Shown here one piece after another: positions 8,676 to 17,646 of a stretch of 64,000 bases of DNA. The notes under the pieces were generated by a model that searched no databases, was not told the DNA's origin, and saw only the letters and a list, made by a program, of their open reading frames with translations. A program made the translations under genes and the position numbers. Position 1 is the stretch's first letter, and every line of letters begins with the position of its first letter. Source of the DNA: CAZVPF01 sp964628195 (GTDB lineage: Bacteria > Planctomycetota > Phycisphaerae > Sedimentisphaerales > Anaerohalosphaeraceae); NCBI GenBank assembly GCA_964628195.1, contig CAZVPF010000010.1, positions 34,800-98,799 on the forward strand, written 5' to 3'.

Positions 8676-11123
8676 ATGCTTATTGAAACTCAGGGACACA
8701 GAAAACTTTGCCGAAGTTTTGGTTGGGCAATATTGGCGTTGTATATGGTGTTCATGGCTGCCGTCTTTCCGGCCTGCCGTGTAAACGCTGCAGAGCAGGA
8801 ATTTTCGCCTATCCCGGACCCCGACCTTGCCAGTGAGCTTAAGCAAAACGTACTGACCCCTGTTGCAACCGCCCGGCTGGACGGAAAAAAGATCGAAACC
8901 ATCGAGATACAGGGAAATGTGAGCGTAACCGAAAACCAGGTTATGACCAAGATAAGGACCCGGCCGGGAGATACGTTCGTCACTTCGTCGGTTGAAGAGG
9001 ACGCCCGGAGGATAGCTGAGCTTGGCGGTGTTGTTACTTCTTACTACAGCGCATCTGTCAGCGAGACCGGCAGCGTAGACCTTACATACGTAGTTGTCGA
9101 GCAGAACCTTATCCGCTCGATTTCTTTCCAGGGCAACAAAAAGATAAAAGACAGTGCTCTTCTCACCGAGACGGGTCTTGCCGTGGGTAATTACCTCGAC
9201 CTTTTCAGGGTTCGCAATGCCGCCCAGGATATACTGGCGCTTTATCAAAAGAAAGGTTACCCTTTCGCGGATGTTAATTTCGATCAGTCACAAGCCGACC
9301 TCGGGCGGGTTGTTTATAATATTGAGGAAGGGCCGCGGACTAAACTAGCGAAAATCAGTTTCAGGGGCAACGACAGTCTTAAGTCGGCTGATCTTATGAA
9401 AGGGATCAAGAGCAAGACACGTAAGTGGGTGCTCTGGCCGGGTTACTACAAGGAAGATACCGTCAGCGAGGATATCGACAAGCTTCGGGTGATTTATCAG
9501 AACAGGGGCTTTCTTGATTCAAGGGTTACAAGCGAGGTCGAGTTTAACCAAAGCAGGACCGAAGCATACGTGACTTTTATTATTGACGAGGGGCCGGTTT
9601 ATACGACCAATGATATCATTATAAACGGAAACTCGTTTTTTACGGATCAGCCGATTATTGCCAGTTTCAAGCTTGAGCAAGGTGAGTTTTATTCAACTCA
9701 AAAAGCCGAATTCGACCGCAAAAAAATGCTCGACAAGTATCTCGAAGAGGGTTTTATAAATGCCCAGGTTGAGCATATAAGGACATTTCCCGCTGAAGGA
9801 CAGGTCAACGCGGTATTCAATATAATCCCCGGCGAGAGGTTCAGGATAGGCCGTATAGAAATCACGGGAAACCAGAACACTCACGACAAGGTCATCAGGC
9901 GGGTGCTCGACGAGGAAGAATTTACACCCGGCAACTGGTTCAACGCTCATCTTGCAAGGGGTGACGGCGAGGGCGAGCTCGAGAAAGACATCCGCCAGAC
10001 AGTATTCACGAAGTCGGCTTTTATCGAGCCTGTCGGCGACGACCCGAATGTCAGGGATGTGGTGGTCAGCGTTGTTGAAGGTCAGACCGGCTCGGTGATG
10101 TTCGGTGCGGGCATTGCCTCGGATAACGGCTTGATCGGCCAGCTTGTTTTCGATCAGCGCAATTTCGACATTCATTCGTGGCCGAAGAAGACAAGCGATA
10201 TTTTTACCGGCAAGGCTTTCAGGGGTGCAGGACAAAGGCTGCGTATAGCGCTGGAACCGGGCACCGAGGTCAGCAGGTATTCTGTCTCCTTCACGGAACC
10301 TTACCTTTACGATCGGCCTGTCGCTCTTAACGTGGGCGGTTCGAGCTGGGAAAGAAGGCGGGAGGCTTATGACGAGGAACGGATGAAGCTGTTTTTAGCA
10401 CTTGAGAAAAGGTACAGGGACGACTGGCGGCACGGTATTGGGGTGAGGCTGGAAAATGTTGACGTTAAGGATGTTGATTTTGACGCCCCGGTCGAGATAA
10501 AAAATGTGCGCGGGGACAACGCGGTATACGGCTTGCGGTTCTTTATCGGCAAGGACACGACCGATTCGAGGTTCTTGCCAACGAAAGGTTATAACTTCGA
10601 CGCCGGTTATGAGCAGGTCGCAGGAGACGAGACTTTCGGGATAGTTGATTTTACTCAGCGGTGGTACAAGACGCTTTATGAGGATTTCGGCGGGTTGAAA
10701 ACGGTGCTTGAGACAAAGGTTCACGCCGCGGGGATTGTCGGTGACGCTCAGCCTTTTGAAAAGTTCTACGCCGGCGGAATCGGTTCACTGCGAGGTTTTG
10801 ACTACAGGGGCGTTTCGACACGCGGTGTTTCAACGGCCAACCCGAACGTAAAGAAGGACCCAATCGGTTCTGACTGGATATTCCTCGCCAACGCCGAGGT
10901 CGCGATTCCGATGGGCAACGAAACTTTTTCGTGGCTGTTCTTCGTCGATTCGGGCGCTATCGATACCGGAGGTTATCGCGCGGCTGTAGGTACGGGGTTG
11001 CAGCTTCTTATTCCCCAGTGGTTCGGGCCGGTTCCGATGCGGTTCGAACTCGCTACTCCGCTGATGAAAGACGACGCCGACGAGACACGGGTGTTCAGTT
11101 TCTCGGTGGGTGCGCTGTTCTAA
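8676..11123 (+). CDS. bamA: outer membrane protein assembly factor BamA (Omp85)
   Basis: Inserts beta-barrel proteins into the outer membrane. The ATG at 8676 is chosen because TAGGAG (8665-8670) precedes it and the N-terminus is a signal-anchor-like segment (about 15-40). Five POTRA repeats can be recognised by their xIxGN strands (EIQGN, SFQGN, SFRGN, INGN, EITGN) over residues 60-440. The C-terminal half is the 16-stranded barrel with the lid-lock motif GSLRGFDYRG and a terminal Phe. Length 815. It directly follows dnaB (8 bases) and precedes skp, the common bamA-skp-lpxD order. Strong evidence for a true outer membrane. Confidence 0.94.
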   Translation: MLIETQGHRKLCRSFGWAILALYMVFMAAVFPACRVNAAEQEFSPIPDPDLASELKQNVLTPVATARLDGKKIETIEIQGNVSVTENQVMTKIRTRPGDTFVTSSVEEDARRIAELGGVVTSYYSASVSETGSVDLTYVVVEQNLIRSISFQGNKKIKDSALLTETGLAVGNYLDLFRVRNAAQDILALYQKKGYPFADVNFDQSQADLGRVVYNIEEGPRTKLAKISFRGNDSLKSADLMKGIKSKTRKWVLWPGYYKEDTVSEDIDKLRVIYQNRGFLDSRVTSEVEFNQSRTEAYVTFIIDEGPVYTTNDIIINGNSFFTDQPIIASFKLEQGEFYSTQKAEFDRKKMLDKYLEEGFINAQVEHIRTFPAEGQVNAVFNIIPGERFRIGRIEITGNQNTHDKVIRRVLDEEEFTPGNWFNAHLARGDGEGELEKDIRQTVFTKSAFIEPVGDDPNVRDVVVSVVEGQTGSVMFGAGIASDNGLIGQLVFDQRNFDIHSWPKKTSDIFTGKAFRGAGQRLRIALEPGTEVSRYSVSFTEPYLYDRPVALNVGGSSWERRREAYDEERMKLFLALEKRYRDDWRHGIGVRLENVDVKDVDFDAPVEIKNVRGDNAVYGLRFFIGKDTTDSRFLPTKGYNFDAGYEQVAGDETFGIVDFTQRWYKTLYEDFGGLKTVLETKVHAAGIVGDAQPFEKFYAGGIGSLRGFDYRGVSTRGVSTANPNVKKDPIGSDWIFLANAEVAIPMGNETFSWLFFVDSGAIDTGGYRAAVGTGLQLLIPQWFGPVPMRFELATPLMKDDADETRVFSFSVGALF

Positions 11124-11168
11124 GAAATTATTTAAATGTGAACGAATTTTACTGGAAAGGTTTTAATA

Positions 11169-11762
11169 ATGAGATCGAAAAATTTAGTTATCGCTGTTTT
11201 GCTTATTGCTGTTGTCGCCGTTACTTTCAGTTATCAGGCCCGGATGGTCCAGGCCGAGAAAACTTTTTCGCCTGCCCGGATCGGAGTTGTCAGCGTCAGG
11301 CGCGTTTTTGAGAATAACAAGAAGTACCAGAAGTGGCAGGAATCGATGAACACCCAGCGGGACACTATGCTCGCCGACCTCCAGAAGCTTTCAAAGGAGA
11401 TAGACGCGCACAGGGCCGACCTTGCCACACGCAAGAAAGGTTCCGACGATTATATTGACCTGATGCGCAAGGTCATGGAAAAACAGGCGACCCTTGAGGC
11501 CCAGCAGAAATTTTTCGAACAGGCCCTTATGACCAAGGAAAAGGTCTGGACCGAAGAGATGTACGAGGAAATTGTCGGGGTTATAAGGAAAGTTGCCGAG
11601 CAAAAAGGGCTTGATATTGTATTGGCCCAGGAGGATTTTAAGTTTCCTTCGGAATCGACCAACGAGCTTCTTTTGACAATCAAGACCAGTAAGGTCATGT
11701 ACGCCTCGGAGCAGCTTGATATTACAAATGAAGTTCTTGCGGCGGTGGACTCTAGCCTGTAG
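11169..11762 (+). CDS. periplasmic chaperone Skp/OmpH family
   Basis: Holds unfolded outer-membrane proteins in the periplasm and hands them to BamA. An N-terminal membrane/signal segment (about 6-30, ending near VQA) is followed by RIGVVSVRRVFENNKKYQ, the typical OmpH opening. A long charged coiled-coil region (about 55-150) and a C-terminal return segment (GLDIVLAQEDF) follow. 197 residues, slightly longer than E. coli Skp. It lies between bamA and lpxD, nine bases before lpxD. Confidence 0.9.
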   Translation: MRSKNLVIAVLLIAVVAVTFSYQARMVQAEKTFSPARIGVVSVRRVFENNKKYQKWQESMNTQRDTMLADLQKLSKEIDAHRADLATRKKGSDDYIDLMRKVMEKQATLEAQQKFFEQALMTKEKVWTEEMYEEIVGVIRKVAEQKGLDIVLAQEDFKFPSESTNELLLTIKTSKVMYASEQLDITNEVLAAVDSSL

Positions 11763-11771
11763 ACTTTATGT

Positions 11772-12821
11772 ATGGCAAAAACAGAAAATAAAACTATAAC
11801 CGCAGGTAAGCTGGCAGAGCTTATAGGCGCAGACCTTTCCGGCGACGCCGGTGTTGTTATTTGCGGTGTCAATACCATCACCTCAGCCGGCGGGAATGAG
11901 TTAACTTTCCTCAGCAGCGAAAAGTCCCTTGCAGATCTTCGGGAAAGTTCAGCCGGTGCGGTTATTGTCAAACAGAGGGTTGACCGGATCGCGGCTGTCC
12001 AGCTTATTTCAGACAACGTTGATGCCGCTCTTATCAAGGCCCTGCGATACTTCGCCGAAGATGTAGTCTTTGAGCCCGGTATTCATCCGTCTGCTCAGAT
12101 TGACGACTCGGCAAATATCGACGAAAATGTTTATATAGGCCCCGGCGTGTGCATCGGGCCCCGGGCAGGCATTGCCGAAGGTGTCCATATAGGGCCAAAC
12201 TGCTGTATCGGGCGGGACACAACGATAGGCGCAGGGACCGTTCTTGACGCAAACGTTACGGTTTATCACGGCTGTTCGATTGGGTCAAATTGCGTTATAC
12301 AGGCCTCGAGCGTGATCGGCTCGGTCGGATTCGGTTATTCGTTCATTGATAACAGTCACCAGCTTATCCCGCATACCGGAGGGGTGGTTATCGAGGATTG
12401 TGTGGATATCGCAGCCTGTGTGTGCATCGACAGGGCGAAATTCGGAAATACCGTTATCGGTGCCGGGACGAAGATAGACAACCTGGTTCATATAGCTCAT
12501 AATGTTAAGGTCGGCAGGCTTTGCCTTATCGCCGGGCAGATAGGCATCGCCGGCAGCACGGAGATCGGCGACGGTTCGGTCTTCGGCGGCCAGGTGGGCA
12601 TGGCGGATAATATAAAAATAGGCTCAGGGGTTATGTGCGGGGCCCAGGCCGGGATAATGTCCAACATCGAAGACGGCGCGAAAATAATCGGTTCGCCGGC
12701 CAAAGACGCCAAAGCTGTAATGAAGGAATTTGCAGCGGCAGCGAGACTGCCGGAACTTATTAAACAGGTCAAACAGCTTAATAAAAGGGTATCGCAGCTT
12801 GAGGGCGCAAAGGACAATTAA
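11772..12821 (+). CDS. lpxD: UDP-3-O-(3-hydroxyacyl)glucosamine N-acyltransferase LpxD
   Basis: Third step of lipid A synthesis, adding the N-linked 3-hydroxyacyl chain. The N-terminal uridine-binding domain (about 10-105; NELTFLSSEK) is followed by a left-handed beta-helix of hexapeptide repeats from about 105 to 315. These include HIAHNVKVGRLCLIAGQIGIAGSTEIG, shortened here to its key part HIAHNVKVG with the catalytic His, and a C-terminal helix. 349 residues is typical. Its end overlaps the start of lpxC/fabZ by 23 bases. Confidence 0.93.
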   Translation: MAKTENKTITAGKLAELIGADLSGDAGVVICGVNTITSAGGNELTFLSSEKSLADLRESSAGAVIVKQRVDRIAAVQLISDNVDAALIKALRYFAEDVVFEPGIHPSAQIDDSANIDENVYIGPGVCIGPRAGIAEGVHIGPNCCIGRDTTIGAGTVLDANVTVYHGCSIGSNCVIQASSVIGSVGFGYSFIDNSHQLIPHTGGVVIEDCVDIAACVCIDRAKFGNTVIGAGTKIDNLVHIAHNVKVGRLCLIAGQIGIAGSTEIGDGSVFGGQVGMADNIKIGSGVMCGAQAGIMSNIEDGAKIIGSPAKDAKAVMKEFAAAARLPELIKQVKQLNKRVSQLEGAKDN

Positions 12822-14106
12822 ATCTGAGTGCAGGCTTTCTGGAAAGGGTCTGTTCAGCGGAAGGGACGTTAAAGTAACGTTCAGACCCGCTGAACCGTCG
12901 GCAGGGATTGTTTTTGTAAGGACGGACCTGCCCGACCAGGGAAAGGTGCCTGCGCTTGTCCCTTACCTTACCGAAAGGAACAGGCGAACCGCGCTTGAGA
13001 AGGGCCAGGCGATTGTAGAGACCCCGGAGCACTGCCTCGCTGCGCTTTCAACGCTGGGAATAGACAATGTGGTTATAGAGCTCGATGCGGAGGAATTGCC
13101 CGGCTTTGACGGTTCGAGCGAGGAATATTTTAAGGCCCTGAAGAAAACGGGGCTTGTCGAGCAGGATGCCCAGTGTTCGCCGCTTGTGATAAGCGAACCG
13201 GTCAGCGTTGTGGACGGTGACAAAAGCCTCTATGCACTCCCGGCCAACGGCGGCCTTGCCGTTACCTTCGACATGGACTACACGGAACATACCGGCATCG
13301 GCAGGCAGGTATATAACTGCAAAGTGGACAGCGAATATTTTGCCAAAGAGCTTGCCCCGGCGCGGACTTTTGTGCTCGAAGCCGAGGCCAAACAGCTTCA
13401 GGCCGCCGGCATGGCGACACATCTTACGCCCAAAGATGTCCTTGTCATCAATTCGGAAGGGCCGATCAAGAACAAGTTCCGTTTTCCAGACGAGTGCGTC
13501 AGGCACAAGATCGTGGACTTGGTAGGCGACCTTTCGCTGGTTGGACGACCGGTAATCGGTCATATCGTGGCTTGCAAAGCAGGTCACGCCATGAACCAGC
13601 GGCTGGCAAGTGAGCTTTACAAGCTGGAGCAGAAGATCGAACGCAAGAATGTCCAGGGAACCGATTCCCTTATAGACATCCGACGGATACAGCGGATACT
13701 TCCTCACAGGTACCCCTTTTTGCTGGTCGATAAGGTTATAGATATCGAGAAGGATTCCCGGATAATCGGGATAAAGAACGTTACTATAAATGAGCAGTTT
13801 TTCCAGGGGCATTTCCCGGGCACCCCGATCATGCCCGGTGTGCTGATAGTGGAGGCTCTTGCACAGATATCGGGCCTGCTGTTCGCGCAGAAACTTGAAC
13901 ACACGGGCAAACTGGCGGTGCTTTTGACAATGGACAGGGTTAAGATCAGAAAACCTGTAGTCCCCGGTGACCAGATATTGTTGATGGCTGAGACTACGAA
14001 GGTACGTTCCAACCACGCCCAGTGCAGCTGCACCGCGAAGGTCAACGGTTTCGTGGTCGCCGAAGCCGAGCTGAAATTTATGCTTGTTGACGATGAAATG
14101 ATGTGA
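12799..14106 (+). CDS. lpxC/fabZ: LpxC-FabZ fusion: lipid A deacetylase plus hydroxyacyl-ACP dehydratase
   Basis: Two enzymes in one chain. Residues 1-285 are the zinc deacetylase LpxC: TIKSECRLSGKGLFSG at the start, zinc ligands His78 (in EHCLAAL), His236 and Asp240 (RHKIVD), and catalytic His263 (KAGHAMNQ). Residues 290-436 are FabZ: IQRILPHRYPFLLVD, then GHFPGTPIMPG with catalytic His338 and Glu352. The TTG at 12799 matches the usual LpxC N-terminus; in-frame codons upstream are only lpxD sequence. The same fusion is known from Bacteroidetes and other bacteria. It ties lipid A synthesis to hydroxyacyl-ACP use. Confidence 0.92.
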   Translation: MRAQRTIKSECRLSGKGLFSGRDVKVTFRPAEPSAGIVFVRTDLPDQGKVPALVPYLTERNRRTALEKGQAIVETPEHCLAALSTLGIDNVVIELDAEELPGFDGSSEEYFKALKKTGLVEQDAQCSPLVISEPVSVVDGDKSLYALPANGGLAVTFDMDYTEHTGIGRQVYNCKVDSEYFAKELAPARTFVLEAEAKQLQAAGMATHLTPKDVLVINSEGPIKNKFRFPDECVRHKIVDLVGDLSLVGRPVIGHIVACKAGHAMNQRLASELYKLEQKIERKNVQGTDSLIDIRRIQRILPHRYPFLLVDKVIDIEKDSRIIGIKNVTINEQFFQGHFPGTPIMPGVLIVEALAQISGLLFAQKLEHTGKLAVLLTMDRVKIRKPVVPGDQILLMAETTKVRSNHAQCSCTAKVNGFVVAEAELKFMLVDDEMM

Positions 14107-14129
14107 TAACCAGGAGGTAGTTATAAGTT

Positions 14130-14951
14130 ATGGCAAGTGAAATACATCCAAGCGCAGTTATTGACAAGACAGCCAGGCTTGGTGACTCTATAAAAATAGG
14201 GCCGAATTGCGTTATTGATAAAAACGTGGAAATCGGGCAGGGCTGCTGTATTGACGCGAATGTAGTTATCGGCGATAACGTAAAGCTCGGCGATAACAAC
14301 CGTATATACGCAAATGCCGTTATCGGCAGGCCGCCACAGCTTCTCGGTTTTGACCCTGAAAAAGGCACCGGTGGGCTGAAAATAGGCAATGATAACGTTA
14401 TACGGGAACAGGTGACGATACACCCCGGTATGAACCCCGGACAGGATACGGTTATCGGTTCGAGAAATCTTCTTATGATCGGGGTCCACCTTGGCCATGA
14501 CTGTGTTCTTGAGGACGATATCGTTATCAGCAATTATTCCCAGATATCGGGTCACGGCAAGATAGAGCAGGGTGTGTGGATATCGGGACTGGTCGCGGTT
14601 CACCAGTTTGTCACTTTCGGCAAGTGGTGTTATGCCGCGGGCTTTGCCGGGGTCAACCACGATGTGCCGCCTTTTGTAATTGTTGCAGGTCATTACCCGC
14701 CTGAAGTACGGACGGTTAACACCCGCGGGCTTTCAAGGGCCGGGTTCAGTGACGAACAAAAGCAGAATATCCAGGAGGCTTTTCGAAAGATATTCAAGAA
14801 ATCGGAGGGCTCTTCGATGCTCGAACGTGTTGAGTCTTTGGCCGAAAACGACGGGCTCGACCCGAATGTCAGGCACATGGTAGACTCTATCATAAGGAGC
14901 TCCAGGCACCGTTTCGGCAGGCACCTTGAACTTTACAGGGAGAATCACTGA
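14130..14951 (+). CDS. lpxA: UDP-GlcNAc O-acyltransferase LpxA
   Basis: First acylation of lipid A synthesis. Left-handed beta-helix from residue 3 to about 190 with many [IV]G repeats. GVHLGHDC carries His120 and the catalytic His123 (E. coli His122/His125), and AVHQF matches E. coli His160. Aligned by eye, E. coli Gly173 of the acyl-chain ruler is kept as Gly171, which would fit a long acyl chain. The C-terminal helical domain is complete (273 residues). AGGAGGT lies 11 bases before the ATG. The stop overlaps the next gene. Confidence 0.93.
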   Translation: MASEIHPSAVIDKTARLGDSIKIGPNCVIDKNVEIGQGCCIDANVVIGDNVKLGDNNRIYANAVIGRPPQLLGFDPEKGTGGLKIGNDNVIREQVTIHPGMNPGQDTVIGSRNLLMIGVHLGHDCVLEDDIVISNYSQISGHGKIEQGVWISGLVAVHQFVTFGKWCYAAGFAGVNHDVPPFVIVAGHYPPEVRTVNTRGLSRAGFSDEQKQNIQEAFRKIFKKSEGSSMLERVESLAENDGLDPNVRHMVDSIIRSSRHRFGRHLELYRENH

Positions 14952-15955
14952 TGGCTGAAATTATCAAGACCGCGGTAGTAGGCGCAGGGAAGATGGGGGG
15001 CATTCATTCGAAGGTCTTGTCCGGGCTCCCTGAAAGCGAGCTTGTTGCAATTGTCGATGTCGACGCGAACAAAGCGAAGCAGCTTGCCGAGAAGCACGGC
15101 TGTGAGCATTACACCGACTACAGCGAGCTTGTCGGTAAGGTTGACGCGGTGACGATCTCTACTCCGACGATTCATCATACTAAGATAGCCAAATTTTTCA
15201 TTGAGAACAACGTGCCGGTGCTGATCGAAAAGCCCCTCGCCTCAAACGTCGACGAAGGGGCCGAACTGATTGACCTTGCAGAAAAGAATAACGTTACAGT
15301 AGCGGTCGGTCATTCGGAGCGTTGCAACCCCGTTGCCCAGGCGATGAAACGCTTGGAGATAGAACCGAAGTTTATTGAGGCAAACCGTATCAGTCCTTAC
15401 CCCTTCCGGTCGATGGACGTGGGGGTAGTGCTCGATGTTATGATACACGATATAGATATTATTCTTTCGCTGGCCGCAGCTCCTGTCAAGTCCGTCCAGG
15501 CCGTGGGGGTTAATGTTATCGCCGACCACGAGGATATTTGCAACGCCCGTATAACTTTCGAGAACGGGTGTATCGCGAATGTTACCGCCTCGCGACTTGC
15601 GCTTAAGTTTGAACGTAAGGTCCGGGTTTTTTCCCGCCAGGCATATCTGTCGCTGGATTATTTGAAGAAGGAGGGGATTGTTATACAAGCTGCTCCTAAC
15701 ATTGACGTTGTGCAGTGGGTCAAGGAGCACCAGGACGGCGACTTTGATTTTTCTGATGTGAATTGGCCTGAGCTTCTCAATATCGAGCAGCTTGACATAG
15801 ACGACCGCGAGCCCCTGCGCGTTGAGCAGGAGTCATTCTTGCAGTCGCTGCTTGACCCGTCAAAAAGGCCCGAGGTGACCGGCAGGGAAGGCCTTGAAGC
15901 GCTTCGCTGTGCGCAGCTTATTCTTGAGGCTGTTAAAGAGCATTCGTGGGACTGA
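14951..15955 (+). CDS. Gfo/Idh/MocA oxidoreductase coupled to lpxA, GnnA-like
   Basis: NAD(P)-dependent sugar dehydrogenase fold: Rossmann motif VVGAGKMGGIHS at the start, IEKPLA (the EKP Lys of the family) near residue 95, and HSERCNP with the proposed catalytic region following. 334 residues. Its ATG overlaps the lpxA TGA, so they are co-translated. In Acidithiobacillus and Leptospira a Gfo/Idh enzyme (GnnA) with an aminotransferase (GnnB) makes the 3-amino sugar nucleotide for amide-linked lipid A. The location suggests a similar role, but no GnnB is in the window, so the substrate is inferred only. Confidence 0.75.
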   Translation: MAEIIKTAVVGAGKMGGIHSKVLSGLPESELVAIVDVDANKAKQLAEKHGCEHYTDYSELVGKVDAVTISTPTIHHTKIAKFFIENNVPVLIEKPLASNVDEGAELIDLAEKNNVTVAVGHSERCNPVAQAMKRLEIEPKFIEANRISPYPFRSMDVGVVLDVMIHDIDIILSLAAAPVKSVQAVGVNVIADHEDICNARITFENGCIANVTASRLALKFERKVRVFSRQAYLSLDYLKKEGIVIQAAPNIDVVQWVKEHQDGDFDFSDVNWPELLNIEQLDIDDREPLRVEQESFLQSLLDPSKRPEVTGREGLEALRCAQLILEAVKEHSWD

Positions 15956-16152
15956 TAATCTAAAAACCCCGTTTACAGGCTTTAATCATCATTTTCTGCC
16001 TCTGTTTTGCAATTTAACTGTAAAAACAGGCGCAAAATTCGGCAAAAAAATTCCGCTCTGCAATAAAGTTACGCGCTGTACGTCTGTCTTTACGGAAACA
16101 GGATTAAAAGTTAAAACAGAAACGTAACTTATTAGTTGAAAGGAGCGTCACC

Positions 16153-16779
16153 ATGAAAATCAGGAAACTTACATTATGTATTTTGGTTGTTGTTATTGTC
16201 GGGGCTGCCTTTGCTTTCGAAGGGTCCGGCGAGGGCAAAAGGGGCTTTCTCGCACCGAGAGAAGGTGAATTTGAGCGGGGAGAAATGCAGCGTCAAAGAA
16301 TGCACAGGCGACCCGGACCCGGTTCCATGAACCTGTCTCAAATAGTTCTCAGGCTCGAAGACAAGCTTGAACTTGACGAAGAACAGATCGAACAGATTGA
16401 AGCCATCGAAGTTGACCAGGAACAGCTCAAAGAAATCCATGAAGTAATCAGGGACACCCAGCAACAGCTCCAGCAGGCAGTCATGGACGGCGTTGACGAA
16501 AGTCAGATAAGAGCCCTTGTAGAGGAAATTGCCGAGGCGACCTTCGAGGGGGCGACCTTAAAGGCACAGGCCAGCCGAAAAGTTCGCGAAGTTCTTACAG
16601 AACAGCAGAACGAACAGCTCGACGACCTGATGGCGAAGTTCGAGCAAAAGAAACGCGAGTTTATGGAAAACCGCCGTCACGGCAGAGGTCGAGGCGGTGA
16701 GCAGATGGGCGAGGGCGAAGGTTTCCGCGAAAGACCCCGCAGGGGCTTCGGCAAAGGCCGCGGCGCAGAAGAAGAATAA
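16153..16779 (+). CDS. Spy/CpxP-like periplasmic helical protein
   Basis: A signal peptide (about 1-21, cleaved after AFA) precedes a basic/Gly stretch. A helical region follows (about 60-175), rich in Gln, Glu and Leu, with LTEQQNEQLDDL (about 149-160), the LTxxQ type of motif of Spy/CpxP-like proteins. The tail (about 175-208) is Arg/Gly-rich and very low in complexity. Likely a periplasmic chaperone or envelope-stress/metal sensor. AAAGGAG lies before the ATG, and a clear terminator follows at 16818. It is a single-gene unit after nearly 200 bases without a gene. The family assignment rests on the motif and helix pattern. Confidence 0.6.
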   Translation: MKIRKLTLCILVVVIVGAAFAFEGSGEGKRGFLAPREGEFERGEMQRQRMHRRPGPGSMNLSQIVLRLEDKLELDEEQIEQIEAIEVDQEQLKEIHEVIRDTQQQLQQAVMDGVDESQIRALVEEIAEATFEGATLKAQASRKVREVLTEQQNEQLDDLMAKFEQKKREFMENRRHGRGRGGEQMGEGEGFRERPRRGFGKGRGAEEE

Positions 16780-16817
16780 CAGCTTCCAAATAAACTTTTC
16801 CACATATCATTCCAACT

Positions 16818-16854
16818 CCGGGTCCGGCACCTCCACCGGGCCCGGACGCTTTTT
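16818..16854 (+). terminator. Rho-independent terminator of the Spy-like gene
   Basis: A 10-bp stem, CCGGGTCCGG (16818-16827) with CCGGGCCCGG (16836-16845) and one G-U pair, has an 8-base loop and is followed within four bases by a run of five T. Confidence 0.85.
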
Positions 16855-16908
16855 ATGCACTTATATGTTGAAACTAATAACGGCCCTTTGTGGAAACTTA
16901 AATTTTGA

Positions 16909-17646
16909 TTATTTAATCGCTGCCTCAACCATCATCTTTATATGTTCCTCGGGCATCATCCCAATAGCGCCTGTCTTAAATACATTGCCCGGGCCTATGA
17001 AAGCCAGCGTCGGTAAATACTGCACCTGGTCCAGCGGCGCGGGAAAAGGCCCGCTCGAAACTGCAACGCTGTAATTCAGCTCGTTGTTCTTCGCGAATTT
17101 CTTTACGATGCCTTCGTCTTCGCTGGATAGCGCGATCATCGCAAGCTTATCCTCACCGATCTCCGAGCGAAGCTGTTTAAGGTGCGGAATCTCTGCCCTG
17201 CACGGCGGGCACCAGGTCGCCCAGAAAATCACAAGCACGTTCCTGTCCGCGTAATCGGTTAGACTGTGACTCTTGCCTTTAATGTCGGTAACGGTGAAGT
17301 TTTCAACCTTTGTCCCGGAGCTTGAAAGCATTGCCCCTTCCCAGCTCTGCGCCTTCTTAAGCACGTCCATGACGGTTAAATTATTCCCACTTTGCTCATC
17401 TGCTTTCACAGACGCAGGCTCTTGCTTATCATCTTCAACAAACTGGTCGCCTTGCGTGTCGTCAGTTCCCTTGAAGACCGGCTGGGAAATTGCATCCCCG
17501 TCCGCTTCGCCTTGGGAAGCAGGATTATTCTGATCTTCGCCTGCCGCTGGTCCGGGGTTGTTCTTCTCACAGCCGCTCGATAACATCGAAATAATTAAAA
17601 AACTCACAAGTAACGGACCTGTTAATATTTTGAATAATCTACTCAT
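16909..17646 (-). CDS. TlpA/ResA-like thioredoxin lipoprotein
   Basis: Membrane-anchored thiol-disulfide oxidoreductase acting outside the cytoplasmic membrane. A lipoprotein signal ends in LSSGC (lipobox Cys about residue 26). A Gly/Asp/Gln-rich linker of roughly 75 residues follows, then a thioredoxin-fold domain with the active site WCPPC (about 147-151) and the cis-Pro loop YLPTLAF. The AhpC/TSA-type insertion is present as in ResA/TlpA, which reduce apocytochrome or copper-site cysteines; the partner here is unknown. AAAGG precedes the ATG. Divergent from the small unknown gene to the right. Confidence 0.85.
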   Translation of the reverse strand: MSRLFKILTGPLLVSFLIISMLSSGCEKNNPGPAAGEDQNNPASQGEADGDAISQPVFKGTDDTQGDQFVEDDKQEPASVKADEQSGNNLTVMDVLKKAQSWEGAMLSSSGTKVENFTVTDIKGKSHSLTDYADRNVLVIFWATWCPPCRAEIPHLKQLRSEIGEDKLAMIALSSEDEGIVKKFAKNNELNYSVAVSSGPFPAPLDQVQYLPTLAFIGPGNVFKTGAIGMMPEEHIKMMVEAAIK

